Below are positions 7,348 to 17,089 of a DNA stretch of 64,000 bases, in pieces. The DNA comes from Botrimarina mediterranea. GTDB taxonomy: Bacteria; Planctomycetota; Planctomycetia; Pirellulales; Lacipirellulaceae. The notes under the pieces are model-generated. The model was not told the DNA's origin. It made no database searches and worked only from the letters and a program-made list of their open reading frames with translations. The position numbers were made by a program, and so were the translations under genes. Position 1 is the first letter of the stretch, and every line of letters starts with the position of its first letter. The stretch is taken from positions 2,203,363 to 2,267,362 of the forward strand of contig NZ_CP036349.1 of NCBI RefSeq assembly GCF_007753265.1, read 5' to 3'.

Positions 7348-9291
7348 CTATCGGCGCTCGAGCAGGGCGAGCATGACGCCATAGGCCTTCGAAAGCGGGC
7401 TTTGTGTGTACAAGCGATCAGTGCGAGTCCAAGCCTCGTGGGGATCGTCTGGCAAGAGCGTGCCGACCGGAACGTTGGCCATCGAGCGATCAAGAAGACG
7501 GTCGGCGACGTCGCAGCTGGCGACGATAAGGGCGACCGCATTTGCCGCGCCGGGAGCAATCGACTCGTCGAGCGACATGGGCGCCGCTGCGCCGTCAAGC
7601 GGCGTTGGAGACTCAATCGAAGAAGGCTTAACGGAATCGTCCACATCCCTCACGCCCCGTTGCTCTTCCAAGTCGCTCAAACGCCGGGCGTCGAGGATCG
7701 CTTTGACGTCGTCGGCGGATTCGCGGACGAAGGCCTCCGCGGACAGCTTCGCACGCAGCGTCTGGCGGAGCCGGGCGTCGCGACTCATCCAGCAGAGGTT
7801 CCGCCAACGGCGCGGCGCCTCGGCGCGGTTGACGCGCTGCTCGAGCCACTCGTCGAGCTGTTCGGCGGGAACCTCGCCCGTGCGGCCCATCCGCACCAGC
7901 GCGTCGACCGCAAAGGCCCCGTCGCGTCGGCACTCCGGGTCCAGCTCGCGGCGCTCGTGGCAAGCGCGGGCGTGCCGTTCTTCGCACGGCTGTGACCACG
8001 CCGACCGGATGACCGCTTCAAGGTAGTCGGCGTGCGGCGTGTCGGGCATGGCGTCGAAGATCGGCTCGCCGGGCGGCGTGCCGAGCGAGCCGATGACCGA
8101 GGCGAGGTAGACGCGCGCGGTAAGGTTGGTCTTCGGCAAGCGGAGCAGCACGTTGCAGCGGTCGAAGACCGTCCGCCAGTGGTCCGGCGCGGTGAGGTAC
8201 TCGCCGCGGAGCCACGTCAGGTGCGGGTCGTCGGGGAGCCGCGTTCCGTCCGCATTTAGACGCATCGAGTCGTCAAGATGGCTTTCGATGTGAGCACAGC
8301 AAGACGCCACAAAGCCGGTCGAATCGGGCTCACTGAGTGTCTCGGGGGGGGACGATACAGAATGCGCCGTATAGCTGAGAAGCTTGTGGAGACCGATGTT
8401 TGAGCGGTCCCACTCGGGGCCAGGAGTGTGACGAAATGTCTGCCAGAGGTCTCGCAAGTTCACGTCCTCAGCTTCCCCCTCGAAACTCACCCCTTTCCTG
8501 CGAAGAATGTTGGAATAGGCTATCAGCCTTTTCTTGTCAGGCCGTCGTAATCTCAAGTACTTTGAATCGTTGGTGCAGATCGCAGAGATCTCGAAATAAC
8601 TACCAAGTCGGTACTTAATGTAAATGGCCCCAAGAGGATGCCCGTACGTACATGTGTCCTCAGGCGTGCGGAATCGGATGAAGACTTGTCTCTTCCCTTC
8701 TCCGGTCGTCAAGAAAGTTCGCGTCACTGCATCCCATCGCCCAGTTGGCGACACCAGAGGCTGCATGCTGGTCGCCATCTCTCTGAGCTCAATTGAAGCG
8801 GAGTAGGCTTGTTGCGGATCGTATCGCTCTAGAATGCGTATGGGTTCCTCTATGTTCGCATCGAGACAGAAACGCCACTCTGGTTTAGTGAATACAAATT
8901 GTCGATCTGGCAAATACTGCAAGACACCGATGGAATGATACCAATCTGTCGGGAGTGTGCGCTGCAGCGACCGCTCAACAAAAACTCCGGAATCATCTTG
9001 GTCAACGATGAACCTCGCACGCATTGCTACCGGGTTTATGCTGTCAGTGTCAGCAGTGTCGCCAGGACCAGCTCCGATGAATTGCGCATAAAAGCTCTCT
9101 CGATTGTCCGATGCCAATGGGGCACCTAATAGATCGACGACTGTCTCTAACGGCATCGCAGCATCATCAAACCGAGGCGTGGCGACCGACGGCGCAGTGA
9201 ACGCGATTGCCGATGTGAGCATTGCCGCCATCAATGCGGCTGCGTGTGGGCGAGAGCGCCGAGCGCGTCGGCCCTTCGTGGCGTGGTTCAT
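7348..9291 (-). CDS. Exported hypothetical protein, C-terminally truncated
   Basis: 647 residues. The N-terminus is basic, then AAALMAAMLTSAIAFTAPSVA, a probable Sec signal peptide. No known domain is recognised. The C-terminal half holds a module with DDSMRLNADGTRLPDDPH, a Cys-rich segment (QPCEERHARACHE) and WRNLCWMSRDARLRQ. A second copy of the module begins at LLDRSMANVPVGTLLPDDPH and is cut off by the stop codon at 7348; its remainder continues in another frame at 6890-7327. The gene lies on the reverse strand between gspM and gspD and shows no functional tie to secretion beyond position. Base composition inside it (8.4-9.1 kb) looks less GC-rich than in the flanking genes. Confidence 0.65.
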   Translation of the reverse strand: MNHATKGRRARRSRPHAAALMAAMLTSAIAFTAPSVATPRFDDAAMPLETVVDLLGAPLASDNRESFYAQFIGAGPGDTADTDSINPVAMRARFIVDQDDSGVFVERSLQRTLPTDWYHSIGVLQYLPDRQFVFTKPEWRFCLDANIEEPIRILERYDPQQAYSASIELREMATSMQPLVSPTGRWDAVTRTFLTTGEGKRQVFIRFRTPEDTCTYGHPLGAIYIKYRLGSYFEISAICTNDSKYLRLRRPDKKRLIAYSNILRRKGVSFEGEAEDVNLRDLWQTFRHTPGPEWDRSNIGLHKLLSYTAHSVSSPPETLSEPDSTGFVASCCAHIESHLDDSMRLNADGTRLPDDPHLTWLRGEYLTAPDHWRTVFDRCNVLLRLPKTNLTARVYLASVIGSLGTPPGEPIFDAMPDTPHADYLEAVIRSAWSQPCEERHARACHERRELDPECRRDGAFAVDALVRMGRTGEVPAEQLDEWLEQRVNRAEAPRRWRNLCWMSRDARLRQTLRAKLSAEAFVRESADDVKAILDARRLSDLEEQRGVRDVDDSVKPSSIESPTPLDGAAAPMSLDESIAPGAANAVALIVASCDVADRLLDRSMANVPVGTLLPDDPHEAWTRTDRLYTQSPLSKAYGVMLALLERR

Positions 9292-9910
9292 CCGTGATGC
9301 GGTTTCGATGGCGGGCTGGTAGTCCGGGCGGCCCGCAGCTTAACCGCCTCGGCGGCGAAGCGCCGACCTCACCCATGAGCCATCCTCGTTCGACGGCTCG
9401 CCGATGGATGAAGTTGGCGGCCTGAGAGGCTTTTGGCAGGGATGCTCCCGGCCTAGCCGGTGACGGTGGTCACAGCATCGATTCTGAGGGCCCTAGGGGC
9501 CTCGTAGGCGGGCGTTGGTGTGTCCAGGCGTTCATTGTGGGTCAGGCGGAGAGGACGCGTAGATGGGCCTCTCAGAGCCTCTGACGGCGCGGTGATTTCC
9601 TCGGCTTGATCGCGGCTTTGGGCTGGCATTTGGCCGGTGGGGTCCGCTGGGCGGACCTTGGATTGAACGCGGCGCGGCGAGGGAGATTTTGACCGCGAGC
9701 CACGGTCCGCACAGCGGACCCTACAGCGGCGGTCTGCTAGCAGTGTGGTCCCTTACTTTGGCCGCGGATGCTGGCGGAAATCTTGGCGACCCGTGGCAAA
9801 CCTTGCCGATGATCCGGATGACGCCGATCGTATCGGTTGGCGCTGCCATCGTGCGCCGCGACCGCTCCCGCCGTGGGGGCGCTGCCCGCGAGCCCGATCC
9901 GGGGGGACCG
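9292..9910. other. Divergent intergenic region upstream of gspD
   Basis: No convincing gene is present in these ~620 bases. It separates the reverse-strand exported-protein gene from gspD and should hold both promoters. The clearest structures are two copies of a GGTCCGC palindrome at 9641-9657 and 9704-9720, listed separately. An in-frame extension of gspD reaches back to 9689 but encodes low-complexity sequence before the signal peptide. Confidence 0.5.
9641..9720. repeat. Pair of GGTCCGC/GCGGACC palindromes
   Basis: At 9641-9657 the sequence is GGTCCGCTGGGCGGACC and at 9704-9720 it is GGTCCGCACAGCGGACC. Each is a 7-bp inverted repeat with a 3-base loop. Including flanks (GGGGTCCGC; GCGGACCCTA), one is roughly the reverse complement of the other, so the two also form a larger inverted pair. 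Such units are scattered between genes in planctomycetes; their role is not established. Confidence 0.6.
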
Positions 9911-12900
9911 ATGCTTATTCACGCAACGCCGACGACGCCACTACCGACCCGACGTATCGCTCCCCTAGCTAGGGCGGTGGTCATGGGCGTGATGGCGATT
10001 GTCGCTCTCGTTCCGTCGCCGAACGCGCTGGCGCAAGTCGCGGCCGACTCGGCGCTCGAAGCCCACTCGATTCCGGCCGAACGCCGTGGCGCGGTCGAGG
10101 CGTGGCGCAAGACGCTGCCGGCCGACGTGCGGACCGTGTGGGACGACCGCACGGGACGCCTGCTGCTGTTCGGGCCGCTGGAGACGCACGCCGAGTTGAT
10201 GCGCCTGGTTACCGGCGCCGAGGGCGCCCAGCCGCAGGCGATCGGGCCGCAAGCCGATGGCGTCGGCGTCGGCTCGACGCTTTCCCTGAAACGACTCTCG
10301 CCGACGGAGTTGCACGGGCGGCTGGAGTCGCTCGCACGGCGGCCGTTGCCGGCCACTTGGGACGCGGGACACACGGTGCTGTCGTTCCCGGCCTCGCTCG
10401 GTGACGGCGCGGGGGTGCGCTTCCGAGTCGACGGCAAATCGGGCGAAGTCGCGATCGATGGCCCGGCCGACGCGGTCGCCGCCTGGCGCGACGTGGTCGC
10501 GGCGATTGAAGAATCTATCGCGGCGCAAGCCGGCGTCGCGGGGTCGAAGGGCAGCAGCGTCCGCATCCTTTCGACCGCCGCTGCGCCGCCCGAACGGGTG
10601 AAGACCGCGCTGCAAGCGATCCAAGTCGCGGCGCCGATCGCCGCTCGGCCGGTGGCTGGGCAAGTCGCCGCCGAAGACGAGGGGGGCGATCAGCCGAGCG
10701 ACGCGCCGCAGGCGCGGGTCGCGGAGGACGAGTCGATCCTCGGGCCGGTGCAGATCGAGTTCGTCGAAGGGCTCGACGTGATCGTCCTCCGTGGCGATCA
10801 GGAAGACGTCGATCGCGTCATGAAAATCATCGATCAGATCGAGAGCCTCAGCTCACAGACGACGCCCGAGATCAAGGTGCTGCGGCTCGAGCACATCGAC
10901 GCCGACTCGCTAGCCCGGTTGCTGACAAATGTCTACGACCAGGTGCTCGGACCGCGGGTGGGCGACCTGAGCGTCACCGGATTGGCGAAGCCTAACGCGC
11001 TGTTGCTGGTGGGTCGGCCTGAGAACGTCCGGCTCGCGGTCAGTCTCGTGGAGCAACTCGACCAGCCGGTGGAGCCGACTTACCGCTTCGAGGCGTACTC
11101 GCTGAAGCACGTTTCGGCGACCGACGCGAAGGCGTTGATCGACAGCTACTTCGAGCAGCAAGCGGCGCAGAACAATGACCAGGCCGCGTCGCTGTTGCGT
11201 TCGCGGGCGTTCACCGTCGCCGACGTCCGCAGCAACGTGGTGATCGTCAGCGCAGCCCCACGCGACCAGGAAGAGGTCCGTGCGCTGCTGAAGCAAGTCG
11301 ACGCCGCTCGCGGCGAGGCCGTGGATGAGGTGCGGGTCTTCCCGCTGAAGAACTCGCTTGCCGAGGACCTCGCCGAAGTGTTGCTGCAAGCGATCCAACC
11401 CTCGACCGAGTCGGACGCCGAGAACGCGACGCCACGCGTCGCGGCGCTGCGTCTGAGCGTCGGCGAGGGAGACCCCACAGCGCTGGAATCGGGCGTACTC
11501 AACAGCGTCCGTGTGTCGGCGGACGCGCGGGCCAATTCGCTCGTCGTGACCGCCCCGGCGGAGAGCATGGGCCTGATCGCCGCGCTGATCGAGCGGCTCG
11601 ACCGCACGCCCGACGCCTCGGCCGAGTTGAAGGTCTTTACGATCGCCAATGGCGATGCGGCGGCGCTCGCCGATATGTTGAGATCGCTCTTCGCGACGGA
11701 GGAAGACAGCGATGATCCCGGCGGGTACGGGTCCGGAGGCCTTTCCCGATTGAGCGTTTCGACGGACCTGCGTTCGAACAGCATCATCGCCGCGGGCACC
11801 GCGGAGGACTTGGCGGTGGTCGAGGCGATCCTGTTGCGGCTCGACGACGCCGAGGTGCGCTCGCGGCAGACGACGGTCTTCCGCCTGAAGAACGCCGACG
11901 CGACAACGGTCTCGCAAGTGCTCAACGAATGGTTGGAGAACGAACGGAGCGCCGAGGCGGAAGCGGAACTCGGGTTCAGCCCGCGCGAGTTGATCGAGCG
12001 CGAGGTAATCATCGTCGCCGAGCCGGCCACGAACAGCCTGATTGTCAGCTCGACGCCGCGCTACGAGCAGGAGCTACGTCGGCTCGTCGAAGAGCTCGAC
12101 GAGCGTCCGCCGATGGTGGTGGTGCAGGTGTTGATCGCCGAGGTGAGCCTGAACGACACCGACGAGTTCGGCGTTGAGCTAGGTTTGCAGGACTCGCTGC
12201 TGTTCGACCGCTCGCTGCTGTCCGACACGCAGTTCATCACGACGACCACCAACGAGCAATCGCCCGGCGGCGCCGCGATCTCGACGACGACGCAGAACAT
12301 CATCTCCAGCAACCTGACGCCGGGCTACAACTTCAACAACCAGCCGCTCGGGAATAACGGCTCGACGACGTCGCTGGCGCAGGCCGGCAACATCGGCGCG
12401 CAGGCGCTTTCGAGCTTCGCGTTGAGCCGGGTTAACAGCGACCTCAACTTCGGCGGCTTTGTGATGTCCGCCAGCAGCAGCAACGTCAACTTCTTGCTCC
12501 GAGCGTTGCAGGAGAGCCGGCGCCTCGAGGTGTTGAGTCGCCCGCAGATCACGACAATCGACGGCAAAGTCGGACGCGTTCAGGTAGGCGCCCGCGTGCC
12601 GCGGATCGCCGGCGTGACTCAGAACAACTTCGGACAAACCAACAACGTCGAGTACGAGGACGTCGGCATCATCCTCGAGGTGCAACCTCGCATCAGCGTC
12701 GACGGCCAGGTGATCATGAACGTCGCCGCGGAGAAGTCCGAACTGGGGCCGGAAGCAGAGGGCGTCGCCATCAACATCTCCACAACGGGCGATGTGGTGC
12801 GGGCGCCGCAGATCAAGACCACCCAAGCCACGACGACCGTCAGCGCCGCCAGCGGACAGACGATCGTGCTGAGCGGTCTGCTCACCAAGCGGACGCTGGA

Positions 12901-13324
12901 CATCCACCGGCGGGTGCCGCTGTTGGCGGACATCCCGCTGATCGGCGATCTGTTCCGCTACGACGCGGTGCAGCAGGGGCGGACCGAGTTGCTGATCATC
13001 CTGACGCCGCGCGTGATCCGATCGGAGCTCGACGCCGAGATGCTCAAGCAAGTCGAGTCGTCGCGGATGAGCTGGGTGCTGTCGGACGTGATCGAGATGC
13101 ACGGCCCATCGGGCCTGCGGACGCGGGGCGACGCGTGGGACGACGTGCCCGGCTGTTTTCCGACCGAGCTGCCGCCCGGCGGCCCCGTCTTAGGCGAGGT
13201 GAAGACCGCGGCGCCCATCGGCGAAGCGGAAGAGCCCGTCGCCGAAGTCGCCAGCCGTGTCGAGGCGGCGTCGTACTCCAAACCGTTCATTCCGCCGCGC
13301 CGACTGCCAACGGTCGCCCCATGA
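9911..13324 (+). CDS. gspD: Type II secretion secretin GspD
   Basis: 1137 residues from the ATG at 9911, preceded by a G-rich ribosome site and giving a clean signal peptide (MGVMAIVALVPSPNALAQ, cleavage near residue 38). After a divergent N-terminal ~200 residues there are repeated N1-type domains with the pattern IKVLRLEHIDADSLARLL..., SVNSLVV and LLKQVDAARGEA. The C-terminal secretin domain is clear: VPRIAGVTQNNFG, YEDVGIILEVQPRIS, GQTIVLSGLL and VPLLADIPLIGDLFR, then LLIILTPRVI. It forms the multimeric outer-membrane channel for the GspG pseudopilus system encoded upstream. It is much longer than proteobacterial GspD (~650) because of additional N1-like repeats. The stop overlaps the next start (ATGA). 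Confidence 0.92.
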   Translation: MLIHATPTTPLPTRRIAPLARAVVMGVMAIVALVPSPNALAQVAADSALEAHSIPAERRGAVEAWRKTLPADVRTVWDDRTGRLLLFGPLETHAELMRLVTGAEGAQPQAIGPQADGVGVGSTLSLKRLSPTELHGRLESLARRPLPATWDAGHTVLSFPASLGDGAGVRFRVDGKSGEVAIDGPADAVAAWRDVVAAIEESIAAQAGVAGSKGSSVRILSTAAAPPERVKTALQAIQVAAPIAARPVAGQVAAEDEGGDQPSDAPQARVAEDESILGPVQIEFVEGLDVIVLRGDQEDVDRVMKIIDQIESLSSQTTPEIKVLRLEHIDADSLARLLTNVYDQVLGPRVGDLSVTGLAKPNALLLVGRPENVRLAVSLVEQLDQPVEPTYRFEAYSLKHVSATDAKALIDSYFEQQAAQNNDQAASLLRSRAFTVADVRSNVVIVSAAPRDQEEVRALLKQVDAARGEAVDEVRVFPLKNSLAEDLAEVLLQAIQPSTESDAENATPRVAALRLSVGEGDPTALESGVLNSVRVSADARANSLVVTAPAESMGLIAALIERLDRTPDASAELKVFTIANGDAAALADMLRSLFATEEDSDDPGGYGSGGLSRLSVSTDLRSNSIIAAGTAEDLAVVEAILLRLDDAEVRSRQTTVFRLKNADATTVSQVLNEWLENERSAEAEAELGFSPRELIEREVIIVAEPATNSLIVSSTPRYEQELRRLVEELDERPPMVVVQVLIAEVSLNDTDEFGVELGLQDSLLFDRSLLSDTQFITTTTNEQSPGGAAISTTTQNIISSNLTPGYNFNNQPLGNNGSTTSLAQAGNIGAQALSSFALSRVNSDLNFGGFVMSASSSNVNFLLRALQESRRLEVLSRPQITTIDGKVGRVQVGARVPRIAGVTQNNFGQTNNVEYEDVGIILEVQPRISVDGQVIMNVAAEKSELGPEAEGVAINISTTGDVVRAPQIKTTQATTTVSAASGQTIVLSGLLTKRTLDIHRRVPLLADIPLIGDLFRYDAVQQGRTELLIILTPRVIRSELDAEMLKQVESSRMSWVLSDVIEMHGPSGLRTRGDAWDDVPGCFPTELPPGGPVLGEVKTAAPIGEAEEPVAEVASRVEAASYSKPFIPPRRLPTVAP

Positions 13325-14097
13325 ACCGAGACCGAAACCGCAAGTTCGAAGTCCCACGATTGAAACAAGGCCAAGGCGTCGAGATGACTTCTCCCCTTCG
13401 TAGCATGGCGGCGGTCGGGCTAGCGATCTGCCTGCTGGCCGGTTGCCGCGGCGCGTCGTCGACGGTGGCGAAGACCGAAACGCCGTTCAAGATGCCCAAC
13501 CCGATGGAGTGGGGCGCCAACCCGGACGAGCCGCGCAAAGGAGAGCCGGAGCGGATTGTCGCCACCTGGGCCGACACCGTGCGGCAGACGCCGGGCGAGC
13601 CGGCGGAACGCGGGTTTGGGGGGCGGCTCTACTTCTACGACCACGGCGCCGATCCGATCGAGGTCGACGGTCGCTTGGTAGTGTACGCGTTCGACGAATC
13701 GGGCCGCGATCCCACCGATCACCGCCCGACGCGGCGGTTCGTGTTCCCGCCGGACCAGTTGCCGAAGAACATGAGCGTCTCGGAGATCGGTCCCTCGTAC
13801 AGCGTCTGGCTGCCATGGGGAACGGTAGACGCCGCGCCGACACACGTGAGTTTGATCGCACGCTTCGAGCCAGTCCGGGGGGGCGGGCTCGTGGTGAGCG
13901 ATCAAGCGCGGCAGCGGCTACCGGGCAACGGCCTGGCGCCGGTGGGGGAGACGATGATCGCCGAATCGACGAAGGCGACGACTGTCCGGCAAGCCGGTTT
14001 CGAGGAGCGTACTGGCGCCAAGCCGGCGACCGTACCGGCGCAAGAAGAGGAACCACGTAAGCGGCTCACGACGACGACCATCAAGTTGAATCGTTGA
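13321..14097 (+). CDS. Putative lipoprotein downstream of secretin
   Basis: 258 residues from an ATG overlapping the gspD stop by four bases. A second ATG at 13384 gives a more typical lipoprotein signal, MTSPLRSMAAVGLAICLLAGC, whose lipobox LAGC marks a lipidated Cys. The mature part is polar with FGGRLYFYDHGADPIEVDGRLVVYAFDESG near its start. It resembles conserved planctomycete lipoproteins of unknown function. Translational coupling to gspD suggests an outer-membrane partner of the secretin, for example a pilotin-like or assembly factor. That role is inference from position only. Confidence 0.7.
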   Translation: MNRDRNRKFEVPRLKQGQGVEMTSPLRSMAAVGLAICLLAGCRGASSTVAKTETPFKMPNPMEWGANPDEPRKGEPERIVATWADTVRQTPGEPAERGFGGRLYFYDHGADPIEVDGRLVVYAFDESGRDPTDHRPTRRFVFPPDQLPKNMSVSEIGPSYSVWLPWGTVDAAPTHVSLIARFEPVRGGGLVVSDQARQRLPGNGLAPVGETMIAESTKATTVRQAGFEERTGAKPATVPAQEEEPRKRLTTTTIKLNR

Positions 14098-14132
14098 GTC
14101 GCTTGATTAGCCCCGGTTCTTCTGTTTTCGCA

Positions 14133-14879
14133 TCACTGCGGCTCGGGGAGAATCTCTTCGGCGACGGCCTGCACGACGAGGCGGTTATCGACGCGGCGGA
14201 CGCCCGGTTCGATCGAAGCGAGCTTTTCCGCCAGCAGCTTGTCGGCAGGGGTCGCGACGAACCCTTCGAGGACCGCGACGCCATCGGCGGCGATGAGGGT
14301 GACGCCGTCCACGCCTTTGCGTTCTAACGCCCTAGAGACGTTGGAGATGGCGACGGCGGCCGGCGGGCAATTCGCGGCGACAAAGCGCTGGAGTTCGGGC
14401 GACGCGGTGATGGCGACGCGGACCTCGGTCTGTGTGCTCGACGACGAACTCGAGCTGCCGCGGTTGCTACCACCCCCAGAGCGTTGCCCGCGTTGGGTGT
14501 TTTGGCCGGCTTGATTGGCGGCCCCGCCGAAGAAGCTCGCCATGTCCGCGGCGCTACGGCCGATGAAGGCTTGGTTGCCGCCCTGCGCGCCGAAGGAGCC
14601 CCCTTGTTGTCCGGCACCAAAAGCGGACTGGCCGAACGCGGACTGCCCAAAGCTCGATTGGCCGAGGCCGAAACCCGATTGGCCCAGTCCGCTTTGCCCG
14701 AACGACGAGCCGCCAAAGGCGGACTGGCCACCGAAGCCGCCGCCCATGCTCGAGCTCCCGAAGGAGCTGGCGCCGCCCAATCCACCGCCACCGGCTCGAC
14801 CGCCCTGAGCCAATGAATCGTTGGCGGGTAGCAAGATCGTCGCGGCCGCGACGAACAAGGGAAGGGCAGGGCGGAACAT
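14133..14879 (-). CDS. Secreted BON-domain protein with GSF/GQS-rich repeats
   Basis: 248 residues from the ATG at 14879 (MFRPALPLFVAAATILLPANDSLAQ, a signal peptide). Residues ~28-115 are low-complexity Gly/Ser/Phe/Gln repeats of the type FGQSGLGQSGFG. The C-terminal ~80 residues (LQRFVAANCPPAAVAISNVS...VTLIAADGVAVLEGFVATPADKLLAEKLASIEPGV) have the alpha-beta pattern and central Gly of a BON domain, a phospholipid- or surface-binding module found in OsmY. Export to the periplasm or surface is likely. It is convergent with the lipoprotein gene, 35 bases away. Confidence 0.75.
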   Translation of the reverse strand: MFRPALPLFVAAATILLPANDSLAQGGRAGGGGLGGASSFGSSSMGGGFGGQSAFGGSSFGQSGLGQSGFGLGQSSFGQSAFGQSAFGAGQQGGSFGAQGGNQAFIGRSAADMASFFGGAANQAGQNTQRGQRSGGGSNRGSSSSSSSTQTEVRVAITASPELQRFVAANCPPAAVAISNVSRALERKGVDGVTLIAADGVAVLEGFVATPADKLLAEKLASIEPGVRRVDNRLVVQAVAEEILPEPQ

Positions 14880-15076
14880 CGGGATCGTCCCCCGTTGGGT
14901 GGGCGGTTTGGGCATCCTGAAGTGTACCACGTAGGGAACGCCCGGGCGCGAGCGACGGTGGGCTTTCACCACCGCGTGCAAGAAGCGTTTTTGAGCTGTC
15001 GGGATCGGATGTTTTGTGTTCGGTTTTGGCCGCGCGATGGGGTAAAATACGGGTCTTAAAAACACAGGGGAGCATT

Positions 15077-17056
15077 GTGTATCGAATCCGTCTAGTTTGC
15101 CTGACCCTCCGGGTCGCCCTGGCCCTGGTCGTACTGGCGCCCGTCGCGGCGCTGGCCGAGCGTCCCACGTCGATGCGGCTCTTCCCGGGCCGGTCGGTCT
15201 TCTTCGTCCGCACGCCCGACGCGACCGAACTCTCCGACCGCTTCAACAGCGGCGGCGGCGGCGAGCTGCTGAACGATCCCGAGATATCGCCCTTCCTCAA
15301 GGCGTTGTTCAACCGCATCGACGAGTCGTACCGCGAAGGGCCCGGCAAGGCGACCGGCGGCGGCTTGGCCGACATGCTGGCGTTGTTCGAGGGCGAGGTC
15401 GCGCTGGGGATTGTGCCGCGGCGCAATGAACCGCCGGGCGTTGTCTTCCTCGCCGATACCGTCAGCGGCGCCAACCGCAAGGCGGGTGAGCCGATGGCGC
15501 TCGCCGACGGGCAAGAACGGGCGACGAAGTTGTTGGATTCCATCAAGGAATACGCGTCGGGACGCGGGGAGCAGATCGCGAGCGAGCCCGTCGGCTCGAC
15601 GACAGCAACCGTCATCCGCCGCGGCGATAACGCCAATGAGACGTTCGGCGCCGTCGAGCGCGACGGCGTTCTGATCATCTGCAACGATCGCATCCTCCTC
15701 GAATCGGTCGTCACCAAGTGGGACGAGGCCGAGGGACTCGTCCCCGCGGTCGAAGCGGAAGCCGAGGATGAGGAAGAGAAGCCCGCCGAGGACGAAGATC
15801 GGGCCAAGCGAGCGAAGCGGCTGCGGCAACGCTACGCGGAACCATTGTCGGACAACGAAGCCTTCACCGAGTCGCTCCGCGAATGCGTCAGCGAGCGGCT
15901 CGGCGCCGGTGATGAGTCGCCTCCTCAACTCGTGGCGTTCATCGACCCGGTGGGCATCTTCCGCGCGGTCGCCCAAGAGAACGCCGGCGCGCGGATCGCG
16001 TTGGCGACGCTGCCGATCCTCGGGATCGATGGCGTCGAGGGCGCCGCCGGCTCGGTGTGGATCAACGAGGGCGAGTGGGACTCGCTGTTCCGCGCGCACT
16101 TGTTGCTCGACAACCCGCGCGCCGGCGTGCTCAAGATGGCCCGCCTGTTGCCGTGCGACCCGACTCCGGTCGATGCGATCCCCTCGGAGGTCGCCGCCTA
16201 CACCTGCGGAGCGGTTGACTTTGCGGGGACCTTGGACGGCGCCTCGCAACTTTACGATCGCATCCGCGGTGAGGGGCGGTTCGCCGACGATGTCGAAAAG
16301 TTCGTCACGGAGAGAGCGGGAGTTTCGCCGGCGACCTTGATCGAACACTTCACGGGTCGTTTCGTCTCGCTGCAAGCTTTTGGTGAGACTCGCGAGGGCG
16401 CCGCGCCTCGCGTGACCCCAGCACGGGCGATCTTTCTTGAGACCCATGAACCCGAGAAGGCGCTGACGGTTGTTGAGGCCGTGTTGAATAAGGTCGGCGC
16501 CAACTTGGAACAGCGTGACCACAACGGTCATCCGTACTTCGTCCTACCGTTCTTTGAGGAGATGGCGCAGAAGCAACGGGAGGAGGGGCCACGACCCGGC
16601 CAAGCGCCAATGGTGATCAGTTGTCTCGCGCTCATCGGCGACGACGTCGTGTTCTGCGAAACATATGAACTGATGCAAAAGCTCCTAGACACCCATGCCG
16701 GCGAAGGTGACCGGCTCGCCGAGCATCTGCCGTTCCGACTGATGGCGAACCGCATCAATCGTCTCGGCGCCGCGACGGTGGGCGGGGAAGAGGGACGCAT
16801 CCTCATGTATCAAGACCCCGTCGCACAGTTCCGCCAATGGCACGCCGCCGGCTCGTCGGACGCCTCGCGCGAGCAACTCAACCAGATGGCCGAGTTCGCC
16901 CCGCCGATGCGTTGGCTGCGCGACGCGCTGGAAGATTCGGGCGTCCCCTCGGCCGAGGCGATGATGAAGTACGCCACCCCCAGCGGCGCCGCGATCTACG
17001 ACACGCCGCGCGGGTTTCGTTATGTCGCGTTTAGCTTCAAACGCGCGAAGGAGTAA
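15077..17056 (+). CDS. Large secreted protein of unknown function
   Basis: 659 residues from a GTG at 15077, preceded by AGGGGAG; an upstream TTG in frame lacks a ribosome site. The N-terminus VYRIRLVCLTLRVALALVVLAPVAALA is a signal peptide. The body has no motif I can name but resembles the DUF3352-like exported proteins common in planctomycetes, with PTSMRLFPGRSVFFVRTPD near the mature start and alternating helical and strand segments, ending GFRYVAFSFKRAKE. A charged Glu-rich loop lies near residue 235. A TAAAAT box at 15043-15048 may be its -10 element. It is convergent with the next gene. Confidence 0.7.
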   Translation: MYRIRLVCLTLRVALALVVLAPVAALAERPTSMRLFPGRSVFFVRTPDATELSDRFNSGGGGELLNDPEISPFLKALFNRIDESYREGPGKATGGGLADMLALFEGEVALGIVPRRNEPPGVVFLADTVSGANRKAGEPMALADGQERATKLLDSIKEYASGRGEQIASEPVGSTTATVIRRGDNANETFGAVERDGVLIICNDRILLESVVTKWDEAEGLVPAVEAEAEDEEEKPAEDEDRAKRAKRLRQRYAEPLSDNEAFTESLRECVSERLGAGDESPPQLVAFIDPVGIFRAVAQENAGARIALATLPILGIDGVEGAAGSVWINEGEWDSLFRAHLLLDNPRAGVLKMARLLPCDPTPVDAIPSEVAAYTCGAVDFAGTLDGASQLYDRIRGEGRFADDVEKFVTERAGVSPATLIEHFTGRFVSLQAFGETREGAAPRVTPARAIFLETHEPEKALTVVEAVLNKVGANLEQRDHNGHPYFVLPFFEEMAQKQREEGPRPGQAPMVISCLALIGDDVVFCETYELMQKLLDTHAGEGDRLAEHLPFRLMANRINRLGAATVGGEEGRILMYQDPVAQFRQWHAAGSSDASREQLNQMAEFAPPMRWLRDALEDSGVPSAEAMMKYATPSGAAIYDTPRGFRYVAFSFKRAKE

Positions 17057-17089
17057 GGGCGTCAGGAAGGGGAGTCACGCACCCTTCCA

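Noticed and set aside
15092-16531. 479-codon reverse frame opposite the secreted-protein gene
   Set aside because: Arg/Gly-rich shadow; the forward frame has a signal peptide and ribosome site.
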